In this document: positions 1-8,202 of the stretch, piece after piece | Numbering within the stretch: position 1 is the stretch's first letter | How the letters are laid out: each line of letters begins with the position of its first letter | Assembly (NCBI RefSeq): GCF_000003605.2 | Contig: NW_003132353.1 | Coordinates: 105,420-115,787, forward strand | Source: Saccoglossus kowalevskii | Lineage: Eukaryota; Hemichordata; Enteropneusta; Harrimaniidae | Direction: 5' to 3' | Length of the DNA: 10,368 bases | Notes under the pieces: generated by a model | Seen by the model: only the letters and a program-made list of their open reading frames with translations | What the model was told of the DNA's origin: nothing | Database searches by the model: none | Made by a program: the position numbers and the translations under genes

Positions 1-628
1 AAAAGCGTTAGCAACACGTACATTTACACTAATGAACAATTGAAGTAATCAAGAACATCACCAAGGTACATGAACATGCAAAATAATATTGTACATAATA
101 ATACAATTGCTTTCATAGCTGTGACAAATATTATGACTTTACACAATAACGACATTAATAAGTAAATTTCAAACATGGCTGGCTGCCATTGTACAAAGAT
201 ATTTTATCTATTGCTACATGTAGTAGCGCATATGGTGATGTAAATTACAAAGGTGTTTCTATGATTGAAATAAGTGATATGTTATTCACACTTTTAATAA
301 AACGAATATGGTATTATCAAGACAACAAAGTGTGGTGGTCATCATATCACACATGGGGAAAAATAAGGGTACCATATTAACTCTTGTACAAATCAATGCC
401 TATTATTAGTAAACAAAAGGCATTACCAAATTTTAAGTTGGCAATTTTTGTGATGATAATAATGCAACTAAGGACTTTAAGGAATCAAAGTTGGTAATTA
501 CCAGTAGTGCATATCAATATCACAATCAGATCAATAATTTCATTCATGCGTGACACAGGATGAGTGCAATGGGTTCTGGGTAAATCATAGTTTGTCAACA
601 CAAACATCACACTGCCCAGTATTACGTG
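1..628. other. AT-rich non-coding DNA, no gene seen
   Basis: Short open frames exist here, for example 189-380 on the plus strand and 485-688 on the minus strand. They have no recognisable domain, no convincing start context and no supporting splice sites. CpG is scarce, with about 6 in the first 600 bases. This fits intron or intergenic DNA; nothing further can be supported. Confidence 0.6.
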
Positions 629-719
629 ATAACAAAGCTCAGACAGGAATTTTCTCTCTAATAATGGTCTAATCTGTGTCTCTCCCATTATTGCACATCC
701 CTGTCTGAGCCCTGTTATT
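629..719. repeat. 91-bp foldback (nested inverted repeat)
   Basis: The two outer arms are a perfect 11-bp inverted repeat, GCTCAGACAGG at 637-647 and CCTGTCTGAGC at 700-710. This extends to about 22 bp with three mismatches, reaching the ATAACA/TGTTAT ends. Inside it is a second perfect 8-bp inverted repeat, AATAATGG then CCATTATT, closing a loop of about 16 bases. The whole segment could fold into one two-storey hairpin as DNA or RNA. It could be a tiny foldback transposon or a hairpin RNA precursor. It does not share the TACTGTAAA ends of the other elements in this window. Confidence 0.6.
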
Positions 720-994
720 TAAATAATAAAAAATCCCCCACATTGGATGAGGAAAATGGTCTATGGCAAGATAACGTGCAAGGAAAAGCTGAACACATCA
801 TTCCATCTGGACCCTTCCTTGAAGTTAATATGACATTGTGTGGGGTTTACATGTATTATTGTTGTTCCAAATCACCACCAAATTAATTTTGTAAATTTGA
901 AGCTTAACATAATTGTGTGATACATGTATAAGTAAAACCATGACATCTAATTCTGATAGTGGTGATGTACAACAGACAACTATGAGCAATGAGT

Positions 995-1002
995 TGACGT
1001 CA
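995..1002. promoter_or_regulatory. CRE-like palindrome TGACGTCA
   Basis: This is a perfect 8-bp cAMP-response-element palindrome, the known binding site of CREB/ATF bZIP proteins, in an otherwise CpG-poor stretch. It lies about 75 bp left of the family A element and has no gene next to it. A single 8-mer can occur by chance, so a regulatory role is only a possibility. Confidence 0.2.
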
Positions 1003-1077
1003 TTTATTCCCTAAGTAAATAGTACTGGATAGTTATACTTGGTGAACCTCACCCCCAGACTATGCTTAACCTGCACA

Positions 1078-1261
1078 TACTGTAAAATCTGTATTAGAAA
1101 CCGCGGCTTCTATTAAAATGGTACAATCCAATAGAGGGGGTGCGGCTTCTATTAGAGCATCTACACATATGAGAAATGATGATTTTTTGGTTCCCAATTG
1201 TTTAAAAAGAATGGGTGCGACTTCTATTAGGGATGCGGCTTCTAATACAGATTTTACGGTA
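1078..1261. mobile_element. Family A MITE-like element, complete copy
   Basis: This 184-bp element has terminal inverted repeats of 22 bp with one mismatch (1078-1099 and 1240-1261). The left end begins TACTGTAAAATCTG and the right end finishes CAGATTTTACGGTA. Similarity continues inward for about five more bases. The outer TA at each end may be the target-site duplication. Inside, a module close to TGCGGCTTCTATTAG occurs four times in one orientation (near 1103, 1141, 1216 and 1234), and the left terminus carries its inverted form. It has no coding capacity, so it would be a non-autonomous DNA transposon mobilised in trans. The superfamily is undetermined. A rearranged second copy in opposite orientation is at 2145-2293. 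Confidence 0.85.
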
Positions 1262-1300
1262 ACTATAATTACAGTACCATGTGATGAATGCGCGTCTTCA

Positions 1301-1432
1301 TTTTTTTTTCTTTTTTTTCATTCCTCATACTCATCACCATGGAGACACTTGTTTACCATTTTAGCTTGGGCAAACGTGTACCTTTTACGAATGTCGCTTT
1401 GTACTTGTATGGAATCAATGTTTTTTTTTTTT
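1301..1432. repeat. Two poly-T tracts
   Basis: One run has nine T, one C and eight T (1301-1318). A second has twelve T (1421-1432). They create artificial Phe-rich or Lys-rich open frames on the two strands between about 1118 and 1644, which I do not regard as genes. On the minus strand they read as poly-A and could be tails of old retroposed sequence, but I recognise no SINE or LINE body beside them. Confidence 0.5.
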
Positions 1433-2144
1433 ATCCGCATGTTCGCTCCTTTTCCACATGTTGCATCAGACTCATTGGAAACTTCAACCTCATTTGATTG
1501 ACAGTCTGGCTGGCTGACAGATTTAATCAGCCCTATATCATTTAAATAGGGTAATCCATTGCAAAGCCATTCCCATAAAGCACTTTTGGAGACTATCGAT
1601 ATGATCCAACCTGAAATTACTGCTAAGCGAGCAGCCATGGACACAGAAACTACACAGTATGACAGACGCCTAACTTAACCCCCAATTGAGCAGTAATCTA
1701 GTTTATAATTTAACAGCAAACAGGTGGCTAGCAGGCTTGAATCACTACAAAGTATATCCAATAAGTGTACAATGTAGCTATGTGATCTGGCAATTATAAA
1801 CAAATCAAGTACTGGATACTTATATATTGTGGTGCTGTCAATCTCAATTTGTCTGGTACATATACGTTTTTTTCCAAACAACTTTGAATCTTTATTGAAG
1901 ATTAAATTTGTGGATAACATAAAAAGGAAACAATAATGTACATGTGTAACAGCAGCCTGGCTATAGTGACTAACGATGCACTTCTTACAGAACAGATACT
2001 ATCATAGACAGATACATATAATGAACTCAACTACCAGTATTCTAAAGGTGATCTATTACTGTCAGTAAATCTATAAAAAGAATAGTATCAGCTGCGTTTA
2101 CCTTTACCACTATTGTCTGTATATTTTACATGTATATTTACCAG
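1433..2144. other. Non-coding stretch, no gene seen
   Basis: The open frames here (1318-1644 and 1675-1920, both minus) have no recognisable protein features and AT-driven composition. A possible minus-strand splice donor (AAG|GTAAAC) lies at 2098-2104, but no open exon sits behind it. I see nothing else. Confidence 0.5.
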
Positions 2145-2433
2145 TATTGTAAAATCTGTATTAGAAGCCGCATCCCTAATAGAAGTTGCACCAATTCTTT
2201 TCGAACAACTGAGAACCGAAAACTATTTCTCATAAGCGTAGATGCTCTTATAGAACCCACACCCCCTCTGTTGCATTGTCCCATTTTAATAGATGTTGGG
2301 TGTTTTATATATGGAATTTATATGGATTTTTGGCGAGTTGAATGGGAAAAAAAAGGGTATATTTGCTGAATTTTTTTACTGAATCATTTCTTCAGCGAAA
2401 ATAATTCCAAGTAAAAATAAAGTATTTTACATT
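2145..2433. mobile_element. Chimeric element: left half family A, right half family B
   Basis: From 2145 (TATTGTAAAATCTGTATTAG) to about 2293, the sequence matches the reverse complement of the family A element at 1078-1261. It includes the repeated CTTCTATTAG modules in inverted form. It stops before the second family A terminus. From about 2295 (TTGGGTGTTTT) to about 2431 it matches the reverse complement of the family B element at 5665-5868. It ends in AAATAAAGTATTTTACA but lacks family B's other terminus. Together the two halves make one unit of about 289 bp with one end from each family. The outer ends have decayed (TATTGTAAAA and TTTTACATTG). An alternative is two independently truncated elements lying side by side. 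There is no coding capacity. Confidence 0.8.
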
Positions 2434-2677
2434 GTGCAAGAGGGGTTGAACTTTAGCCGTTGAAAGTACCAAACTCCAAGGCCAAAATTAAAAAGAATGT
2501 ATTGGACTGACTGAAATTGTGAAGAATGTATTTGAAGGGTATCAGGCCATTCAGGCAATTAATTCAACAAAAATTTATTGGTCTGCATAGGTAAGAAATT
2601 ATAAGGAACATTTGGTTTTTTTGATTGGCAGACAGATGAACTTTGGATACTAAATTACATGTACATAGTGATAGATG
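2434..2677. other. Short spacer between elements, nothing seen
   Basis: This is AT-rich sequence with no open frame, inverted repeat or motif that I can support. Confidence 0.5.
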
Positions 2678-2889
2678 TACTGTAAAGGGGGTAATTATTC
2701 ACTAGGTTTTAATTTAGCTTATTTCGCTGACTGGAAAAATGCGCTAAATTAAAACACAGTGAATATGTGAAATTTAGCATAGAACACATTATCTAAATGA
2801 CGAAACCGTGAATTTAAAACCCACTGAATATGCCTGAAATTGTAAATCAGTGAAATTTAAACCCAGAGAATATTAGTCATTTTACAGTA
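2678..2889. mobile_element. Family C MITE-like element, copy 1
   Basis: This 212-bp element is bounded by the perfect inverted ends TACTGTAAA (2678-2686) and TTTACAGTA (2881-2889). If the outer TA is the target duplication, the true ends are CTGTAAA/TTTACAG. An internal 22-bp inverted repeat (2697-2718 against 2743-2764, two mismatches) can form a hairpin whose loop contains TTCGCTGACTGG. The right half carries similar direct modules around TTTAAAACCCACTGAATAT and TTTAAACCCAGAGAATAT. It has no reading frame of note. Copy 2 at 9153-9364 has the same length and differs at only five positions by my alignment, so this family moved comparatively recently. Confidence 0.9.
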
Positions 2890-3306
2890 TCTCATAATCA
2901 ATCCATTAGATTTACTGGTACATTCATTGATGAACTTTTAGTCTATCTCTCAAGGACTGGAACTTTGGACTGTTTATGTTCCATTTATCATAACAAAACA
3001 GAGAACTTTGCTCTCACACAATACCCCATGTGTTCTCAAGGTTATACATGGACAAGGTTATTTCTGATAACAGGATTCAATTTTACATGGCTCAAAACAC
3101 AAGCAGCATAGTTCATTACAAAGTCAAATGACTAGGACAAAATATTATGCTCCTGTCAAAGGTTGTTTGTATAGAACATTAGCAGCCAAGGATGTATAAA
3201 ATAACCTGTCTGATATGCAATGAAGATCATGATTTGAAATCCTGTGAGTGAAATGATCACAAAATCAGTGGATTTAAGTGTATATTGTACTTTTTTTAAG
3301 AAAGAT
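2890..3306. other. Non-coding stretch, no gene seen
   Basis: This is AT-rich DNA with no open frame of interest and no repeat I could place. Confidence 0.5.
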
Positions 3307-3460
3307 CAATGCCAATGAGTGAGGCTGTAAAAGAACTGATGAGCATGAGTGAGGCTGTGATAGAACTTACTGGTGAGCATTAGTGAGGCTTTGAAAGAAC
3401 TGGTGAGCATGAGTGAGGCTGTGAAGGAAATGGTGAGCATGAGGGAGGCTGTGAGACAAA
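3307..3460. repeat. Tandem repeat, 30-bp unit, about five copies
   Basis: The core word GAGTGAGGCT (or a one-base variant) recurs at 3317, 3347, 3381, 3411 and 3441. Spacings are 30, 34, 30 and 30 bases, and the second unit carries a 4-base insertion. The consensus unit is close to TGGTGAGCATGAGTGAGGCT followed by GTGAAAGAAC. The unit length is a multiple of three, so the minus strand shows a 10-residue periodic open frame (3306-3491). I take that as a by-product because the 4-base insertion breaks the register and no other gene features are present. This is a minisatellite and likely to vary in length between individuals. Confidence 0.85.
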
Positions 3461-3865
3461 TTTCACGTGTTTTTGAATACAATAACCTCATTTCAGCTTA
3501 CACAAATTCTCCAAACATCCCTTGTGTTCAGTGATGCTATGCAGCGATTGATGTGCACAAGGGAATGAGATTTTTATCACATATCACATAGATGCATATG
3601 TACATGTAGATATCTCAGTTGCATATCCTCATCTTGCATGTCCTTGATGCAGCATGGTATTAAACCGAGACAGTACTGCCTGTCTGAATCTTAATAACCC
3701 TTTATGTACATCATTTAACATTTTCATGGCAGAATATGCATTTCACAAGCTGATCATTAAAGAGTAAGGACATCTATGACTGACAAGTTACAGTCTAGAT
3801 CCACTGTCAAGACAAAAATACACTCGGGAATATAGGGGTTAGCTTCGAAGGTACCTTCAGATAAT
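3461..3865. other. Non-coding stretch with a 12-bp palindrome
   Basis: No gene is seen. A perfect 12-bp palindrome, GAAGGTACCTTC, lies at 3847-3858, just outside the left end of the family D element. It may be chance or part of an insertion site. Confidence 0.4.
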
Positions 3866-4216
3866 TACTGTAAAACATGTTGAAAAAGCGACATTCAGTT
3901 TTAGCAAATTGTGGTAAAATGAAGTAATAGAGAAATGTTGATTTAGCGAATCTCTCTTGTCATTGTTGATTTCCTGTTTTCACAATACTTGTCTGTCACA
4001 TGCCAAAACAAATGCACAGTTATCCCTCCATAAAAACTGAAAACTGTCAAGTGTAATTAGGAAGCGCCCCAGATTTTTATGTTCCGGTTACTGTATACAA
4101 ATCCCTAAGCCTAGTCCATTTTGAATTTATAATAAAGTCATTAGCGACATCTTGAATTAGCGATTCAGTTCTCTTGCTAAAAAGACAAGCTCGCGAAAAA
4201 GACGCGTTTTACAGAA
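3866..4216. mobile_element. Family D MITE-like element, diverged
   Basis: The left end TACTGTAAAACATG (from 3866) and the right end CGCGTTTTACAGAA (to 4216) are inverted repeats over about ten bases with one terminal mismatch. The segment between them is 351 bp. Inside, modules with TTAGCGA recur near 3941, 4141 and 4156. The stretch AGCGACATTCAGTTTTAGC near 3887 resembles TAGCGATTCAGTTCTCTTGC near 4157. The internal sequence is unlike families A to C, but the ends and the GCGA modules suggest a related, older non-autonomous DNA transposon. There is no protein-coding potential. The boundaries are less certain than for the other families. Confidence 0.6.
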
Positions 4217-4305
4217 TTTCAGGTAAAATTCCTACTGTTGAAATGAATATCTCACAACATACATTGTACACTCATCAGCAGAAACACAAAAGTGGAAAAG
4301 AGAGG

Positions 4306-4320
4306 TTTTTTTTTTTTTTT
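4306..4320. repeat. Poly-T tract (15 T)
   Basis: A run of 15 T residues. It is either a simple low-complexity tract or the poly-A tail of a minus-strand retroposon. No recognisable retroposon body adjoins it. Confidence 0.6.
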
Positions 4321-4485
4321 ACATAAATCAAATGTCACAAAAATTAATGGGATGGAGACGTGGATGTATTTTTTACTACTCTTATTATTCAATAAAGCCA
4401 GTTTACCACAGAGAAAGTGAAACTACAATTTTATCATTGTGCCTCAAAATAAAATCACTTTTATTTTTTGCTGATATGTAAATTG

Positions 4486-4690
4486 CACTAGGTTAATTAA
4501 ATATATGCAAATTTGAAAAAATAATGTACTGTTTTAATTTGCGAACCAGAGCATTTGAAACCTAGTGAATATCTCTGTACCATCAAATCTAATGAATTTA
4601 CTGAATATTTCTTGAATACTCACAGTAAACTGAAGTTAATTTTGTGAGAGCCAAGATTTGTGCTTCTCAGCGATTTTCATCCACACAAAT
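4486..4690. mobile_element. Degenerate relatives of the TACTGTAAA elements
   Basis: A perfect 9-bp inverted repeat, CACTAGGTT (4486-4494) and AACCTAGTG (4559-4567), flanks the words TTTTAATTTGCGAACC and CCTAGTGAATAT. These resemble family C (TTCACTAGGTTTTAATTT). Just to the right, ACTCACAGTAAACTG and CTTCTCAGCGATTTTC resemble the terminal and GCGA modules of these elements. I cannot define clean ends. This is probably one or two old, eroded insertions rather than an intact element. Confidence 0.35.
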
Positions 4691-5500
4691 GGAATCAAAT
4701 TATCAGATCACAAAATAGACAGTAAATGTTTATTTTGATAAACCATCACTGTAGTGACATGGCCTGACATGTGGGAGTGACTGGCCCCCTCGCCGGCCGA
4801 ATGGCATCAGACCCCACTAAGACCTGACAGAATAGTGTATGACTCGTTGGCAAAACCAAAACTGCAAATTCGCAAAGTTCACGCTACTTGCAATGAGTTG
4901 CAATGAATACTCATTTTAGTGGTCATGGTAATATCGTCAATCATTGGGCAGAAATTAGCCAGCACCTTATCACACATTATGTCAACAAATAAACTCTGCT
5001 GTGAATGGTTATTCTTTGATGGCTGTCACTATCTGATGTTCCTGCAATTTGATTGGTATCGACAAAAGATTGTCAGGGAAGTGAAAAAATACATCGTTTT
5101 GTCACGTGTGTGTTGGGTTTGGATCACTACGAAAAGGTGTAACTTGCGCGACCTTGTCAGCATATGTGTGACATTGACATAATTGTCTCAATAAACTATG
5201 CAGATTTATTCACATGCATCTTACTGACACATGTACACCAACATGTTACAATGTGTATTACAAAGAATAACTATAATTGATAAATCCAACAATATAAAAC
5301 GAGATGCCAAAACATCAATGTCAGATTAAAAAATAAATAAAGCACTAAAGCTGTGCATGAAGTTTGGTAAAAAATCCATGCGATGTGTGCAACATGTGTA
5401 AATTACTAGTAGATGGTTCACATATAATTAGAAGGTCCACTGACCAGTCAAATTGTAGGAACTGACCCGGTCAAACTTGTGGATAGCAACTACTCAGGAA
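4691..5500. other. Non-coding stretch, no gene seen
   Basis: An 87-residue plus-strand frame (4919-5182) has no recognisable domain and no convincing initiation context. AATAAA words occur but are expected by chance in DNA this AT-rich. Nothing else is supportable. Confidence 0.45.
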
Positions 5501-5644
5501 ACTGCAGTCAAACTTGTAAAACTTGCGTAAAACAACACACTGCAGTCAAACCTAAATATAGTGACCACATCATAGTGATAAACCAGAGTATACAAAAAAA
5601 ATGTACTGGTAGCCTGCATTGGGACAGCGCAATGGTGGTCACTA
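5501..5644. repeat. Inverted-repeat unit with GTGGTCACTA ends
   Basis: A perfect 10-bp inverted repeat, TAGTGACCAC (5559-5568) and GTGGTCACTA (5635-5644), sits in looser inverted similarity of about 25 bp that extends outward through GTCAAACCT and AGGCAGGTTGTCC. To the left, the 13-bp word ACTGCAGTCAAAC is repeated directly at 5501 and 5539, with weaker copies upstream near 5449 and 5469. This looks like part of a short interspersed repeat distinct from the TACTGTAAA group. Its outer limits are unclear, and family B begins only 20 bp to its right. Confidence 0.5.
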
Positions 5645-5664
5645 CAGGCAGGTTGTCCTTATAC

Positions 5665-5868
5665 TACCGTAAAATACTTTATTTCTGCTTGGAAAAAATT
5701 TTTGCTAAAGGGATGATTCAATGCAAATAAAATCTAGTGAATATATATTTTTTTCCTATATGTTATATTCAATGCATCAAAAATCAATGAAAATAAATTC
5801 CATACAAAACACCCAAAAGCTATTTTCAGCAAAAATAAATTCCAGCTAAAATAAAGTATTTTACAGTA
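5665..5868. mobile_element. Family B MITE-like element, complete copy
   Basis: This 204-bp element has ends TACCGTAAAATACTTTATTT (5665-5684) and, inverted, AAATAAAGTATTTTACAGTA (5849-5868), with one mismatch in 20. Looser inverted similarity continues for roughly 45 bp through GGAA and TTTTTGCT words, so most of the element is foldback. The outer TA is a plausible target-site duplication. It has no coding capacity. The right half of the chimera at 2145-2433 derives from the same family in opposite orientation. Confidence 0.85.
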
Positions 5869-6689
5869 AACATAACATATTGACGCATTCTATTCTAGAC
5901 CTAATGAACACAATGCCATAATGTTGTGATTTCATAAACTCAAAATTGTCACATTTTTCAAAAAAGGTTATTGTCAATGACATCATAGATTTTGTATTTG
6001 GCAATTAAACTTTGCTGAAGTCTAGTTTTATTCAAACCAAAAATGAAATGAACATCAGCAACAACTCACATGTCAGAAAAACGTTTGATTAACTTGACAT
6101 TAACCAGATACCCATTAGTTAAACTTCATTGTAATCCCCAAAAAAATTGGAATGTAAATCAAAATGACTGCCTATACACATAATTTAAACAAAACCAGTG
6201 AGTGACAGTACGTGAAATGTGACTGTCGTATTATTATACATCTGTCACATTATCTGATATCACCATAAGTTACAACATGCTGTACATGTAAAAGTATTAG
6301 AAATATTACATGGGGTATCGGCATGGCGTATCTTGGGGTATTCAAACATGAACCGATTAAGAAGTACCGGTATGTTGAAGAAGTCAGTTGTTATCACAGC
6401 GAAAATTTCCAATAATTGTCACTATTTTGCTCAGTTCTGGCAATGGTTACAAGGTCATATCGACCTCTGCATACACGTATAACCTCACATTTAATTAGTA
6501 AACAATGACCTCATTGAATTTTCATTTTCGTACTTTGTTAAAATTTGTCGCAGTAGAGTAAAAAACAATAATATAAATTCTGGTACAGATATAACATGCC
6601 TGATCAAAACACTGCAGATGATGTATCGATCATCCTAATAATTCAATGACAATTTATCGCTTCAATTGGAATCAACTCACATGGCTAAC
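5869..6689. other. Non-coding stretch, no gene seen
   Basis: This is AT-rich, CpG-poor sequence without a notable open frame or repeat. TACATGTA-type words occur, for example near 6282. Confidence 0.5.
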
Positions 6690-6796
6690 TTCACTGGTCT
6701 CCACTGAACTCCAGTAACCAAGCAGCACCTAGGCAAGTGTGATTCACTGGTCTAGACTGAACTCCAGTAACCAAGCAGCACCTCGGCCAGGTGTGA
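6690..6796. repeat. Tandem duplication, 53/54-bp unit, two copies
   Basis: Copy 1 (6690-6742) and copy 2 (6743-6796) both begin TTCACTGGTCT and share a long identical core around CTGAACTCCAGTAACCAAGC. They differ at a few bases (CC/AG after GGTCT, A/C after CACCT, AA/CA near the end) and by one inserted G. The high similarity suggests a recent local duplication. No function is apparent. Confidence 0.9.
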
Positions 6797-7387
6797 CATA
6801 ATATTCAAATAGATCATCTAATATGTAACTACCTCTTTAAACTGATAAACAGTCTCACACTGTGCCATAGGGGCATCTTCTGAAAAGGCTTGAAAATTAG
6901 AAGGGACACAATTGCATGGCAGTGCAGGTCAAGGCAAGCATCTTGACTACCATTGTTTGTGTATGTTGGGGTATGAATCTAACATCATCAGCTTCACACT
7001 TTAGATATCAGCACATTCGCTGGTACAGATTCAACAGCTGTGATGTGCTAACAACATGTCAACCAGACAGTTAAAAAGAGACAGTAATACAGTATATTTA
7101 TAAACATGAGATCATATTAAAATAAGGCTGAATATAAAATAAATAAAACAATACAGCTAAATTTGAGAAAATAAACAAAACAAAAAACCCTGCCTACATG
7201 TACTGACCTACCTGTTGCCGGAAACAGGTAATTGTTTTATTTGGTCTAAAGTAAAAAATCAAATCATTCTTTTTGGAAAATGTTACTGTTAGCTAATTAG
7301 TCTTAAAATTGAAAATAAAAATATTGAATAATAAAATTAAGGTTATGTATCATCTTGTTAGTGTATTTATTAGTCTTATTTTTATAT
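6797..7387. other. Non-coding AT-rich stretch with a short hairpin
   Basis: No gene is seen. A perfect 8-bp inverted repeat, TACCTGTT then AACAGGTA, with loop GCCGGA lies at 7209-7230. A weaker one, AGCACAT then ATGTGCT, lies near 7010-7048. An AATAAA word on the minus strand (7366-7371) falls 17 bases beyond the end of the minus-strand frame that closes at 7388. Confidence 0.4.
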
Positions 7388-7622
7388 TCAAATTAACAAT
7401 AACATGTACTTTGCCCATGTCAACCTGCCTACCGACACACCCACAGATTGTGAAGGGTCATCAAGTCGTGCAACATCACAAGACGAAAGGGCACGTGACC
7501 TTTGCCGTGAACTCGTCATCGGTATTAAAACAATTATTGGAATGTTGGTGTGTGTCACAAATAAACAATTAATAGACAATCGGCTCATTCGCTGGATCAC
7601 AGTCATGCCTGGTACAGGAACT
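7388..7622 (-). CDS. Speculative second exon of a minus-strand gene
   Basis: I do not recognise this protein. A minus-strand frame stays open from 7657 to its stop at 7388-7390. A possible 3' splice site, TTATTCTGTCAG, ends at 7623, so an exon could start at 7622. Joined to the candidate first exon at 8203-8276, the frame is kept: two bases before the intron plus one after make an Arg codon. The predicted product is 102 residues, with a hydrophobic start and a Ser/Arg-rich body without a known motif. The intron would be 580 bases with GT...AG ends. Frame agreement has a one-in-three chance of occurring at random. Plus-strand frames (7309-7572, 7404-7634) also run through here, so coding status is uncertain. 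Confidence 0.15.
7485..7505. promoter_or_regulatory. E-box plus nuclear-receptor half-site motif
   Basis: GGGCACGTGACCTTTGCC combines a CACGTG E-box, the known site of USF/MITF/MYC-type bHLH-zip factors, with an overlapping TGACCTTTG half-site known for HNF4/ERR-type nuclear receptors. It lies just left of the CpG-rich island. No binding is shown; this is a motif match only. Confidence 0.2.
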
Positions 7623-8202
7623 CTGACAGAATAAACTTCCACAAGCGAAACACACACACGGAAATTTTAAGATGCAAACTTCGGTCAACAGTCACGTTTA
7701 TATCAGCAGTATTACTATCGACCGGGGAAAATGTCAACACAAGAACTACAAAACACGAACCAATCGAGGACTGAAATTAATTTAAGAAAGACGTGCTAGC
7801 AAATGAAATGTTAACCTACTACGAGCCAGACTGGTTATAATTCATGTACGTCACATGCGTAAACACTGACCGGTTCAATCGTCATCTCATCTTTCAGAAC
7901 ATATCTCGCGGCTTAGCAACGCAGTGCCACTGCTCCGAAAAACATGAATGGTATAGAGTGACAGCCCTTTGTGACACTGTCATGTTGGAACGCTGAAACG
8001 ACATGACCTAAAAATCCAGAAAGTTCGTATGTAACCCGTACACGATAGATCATGTTTGGAAACATTCGAAACTATGCACAAAAAAGGTCGCAGGGAGAGG
8101 AAAACATGCCATTGTTTTCGCAATTTATTTGCTATATACGAAATATAAGAAACTTGATCAGAGACATAACATTACCCAATGCCCAGATGTTGGAAAACTT
8201 AC

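Noticed and set aside
1118-1644. Open frames of 127, 69 (plus) and 108 (minus) residues
   Set aside because: They begin inside the family A element or are filled by the two poly-T tracts. The proteins are low-complexity with no domain and overlap on both strands.
3307-3460. CRISPR-like array
   Set aside because: The units are contiguous with no unique spacers, and the sequence context is eukaryotic.
3306-3491. 61-residue periodic minus-strand frame
   Set aside because: It is a by-product of the 30-bp tandem repeat. A 4-base insertion shifts the register between units.
3847-3858. Perfect 12-bp palindrome GAAGGTACCTTC
   Set aside because: Short palindromes are expected by chance, and nothing around it gives it a role.
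5479-5730. 83-residue plus-strand frame
   Set aside because: It crosses the GTGGTCACTA inverted repeat and the left end of the family B element, so it is repeat sequence rather than a gene.
7309-7634. Plus-strand frames of 87 and 76 residues
   Set aside because: No recognisable domain, no good start context or splice sites, and they compete with a minus-strand frame over the same bases. One of them could still be real.
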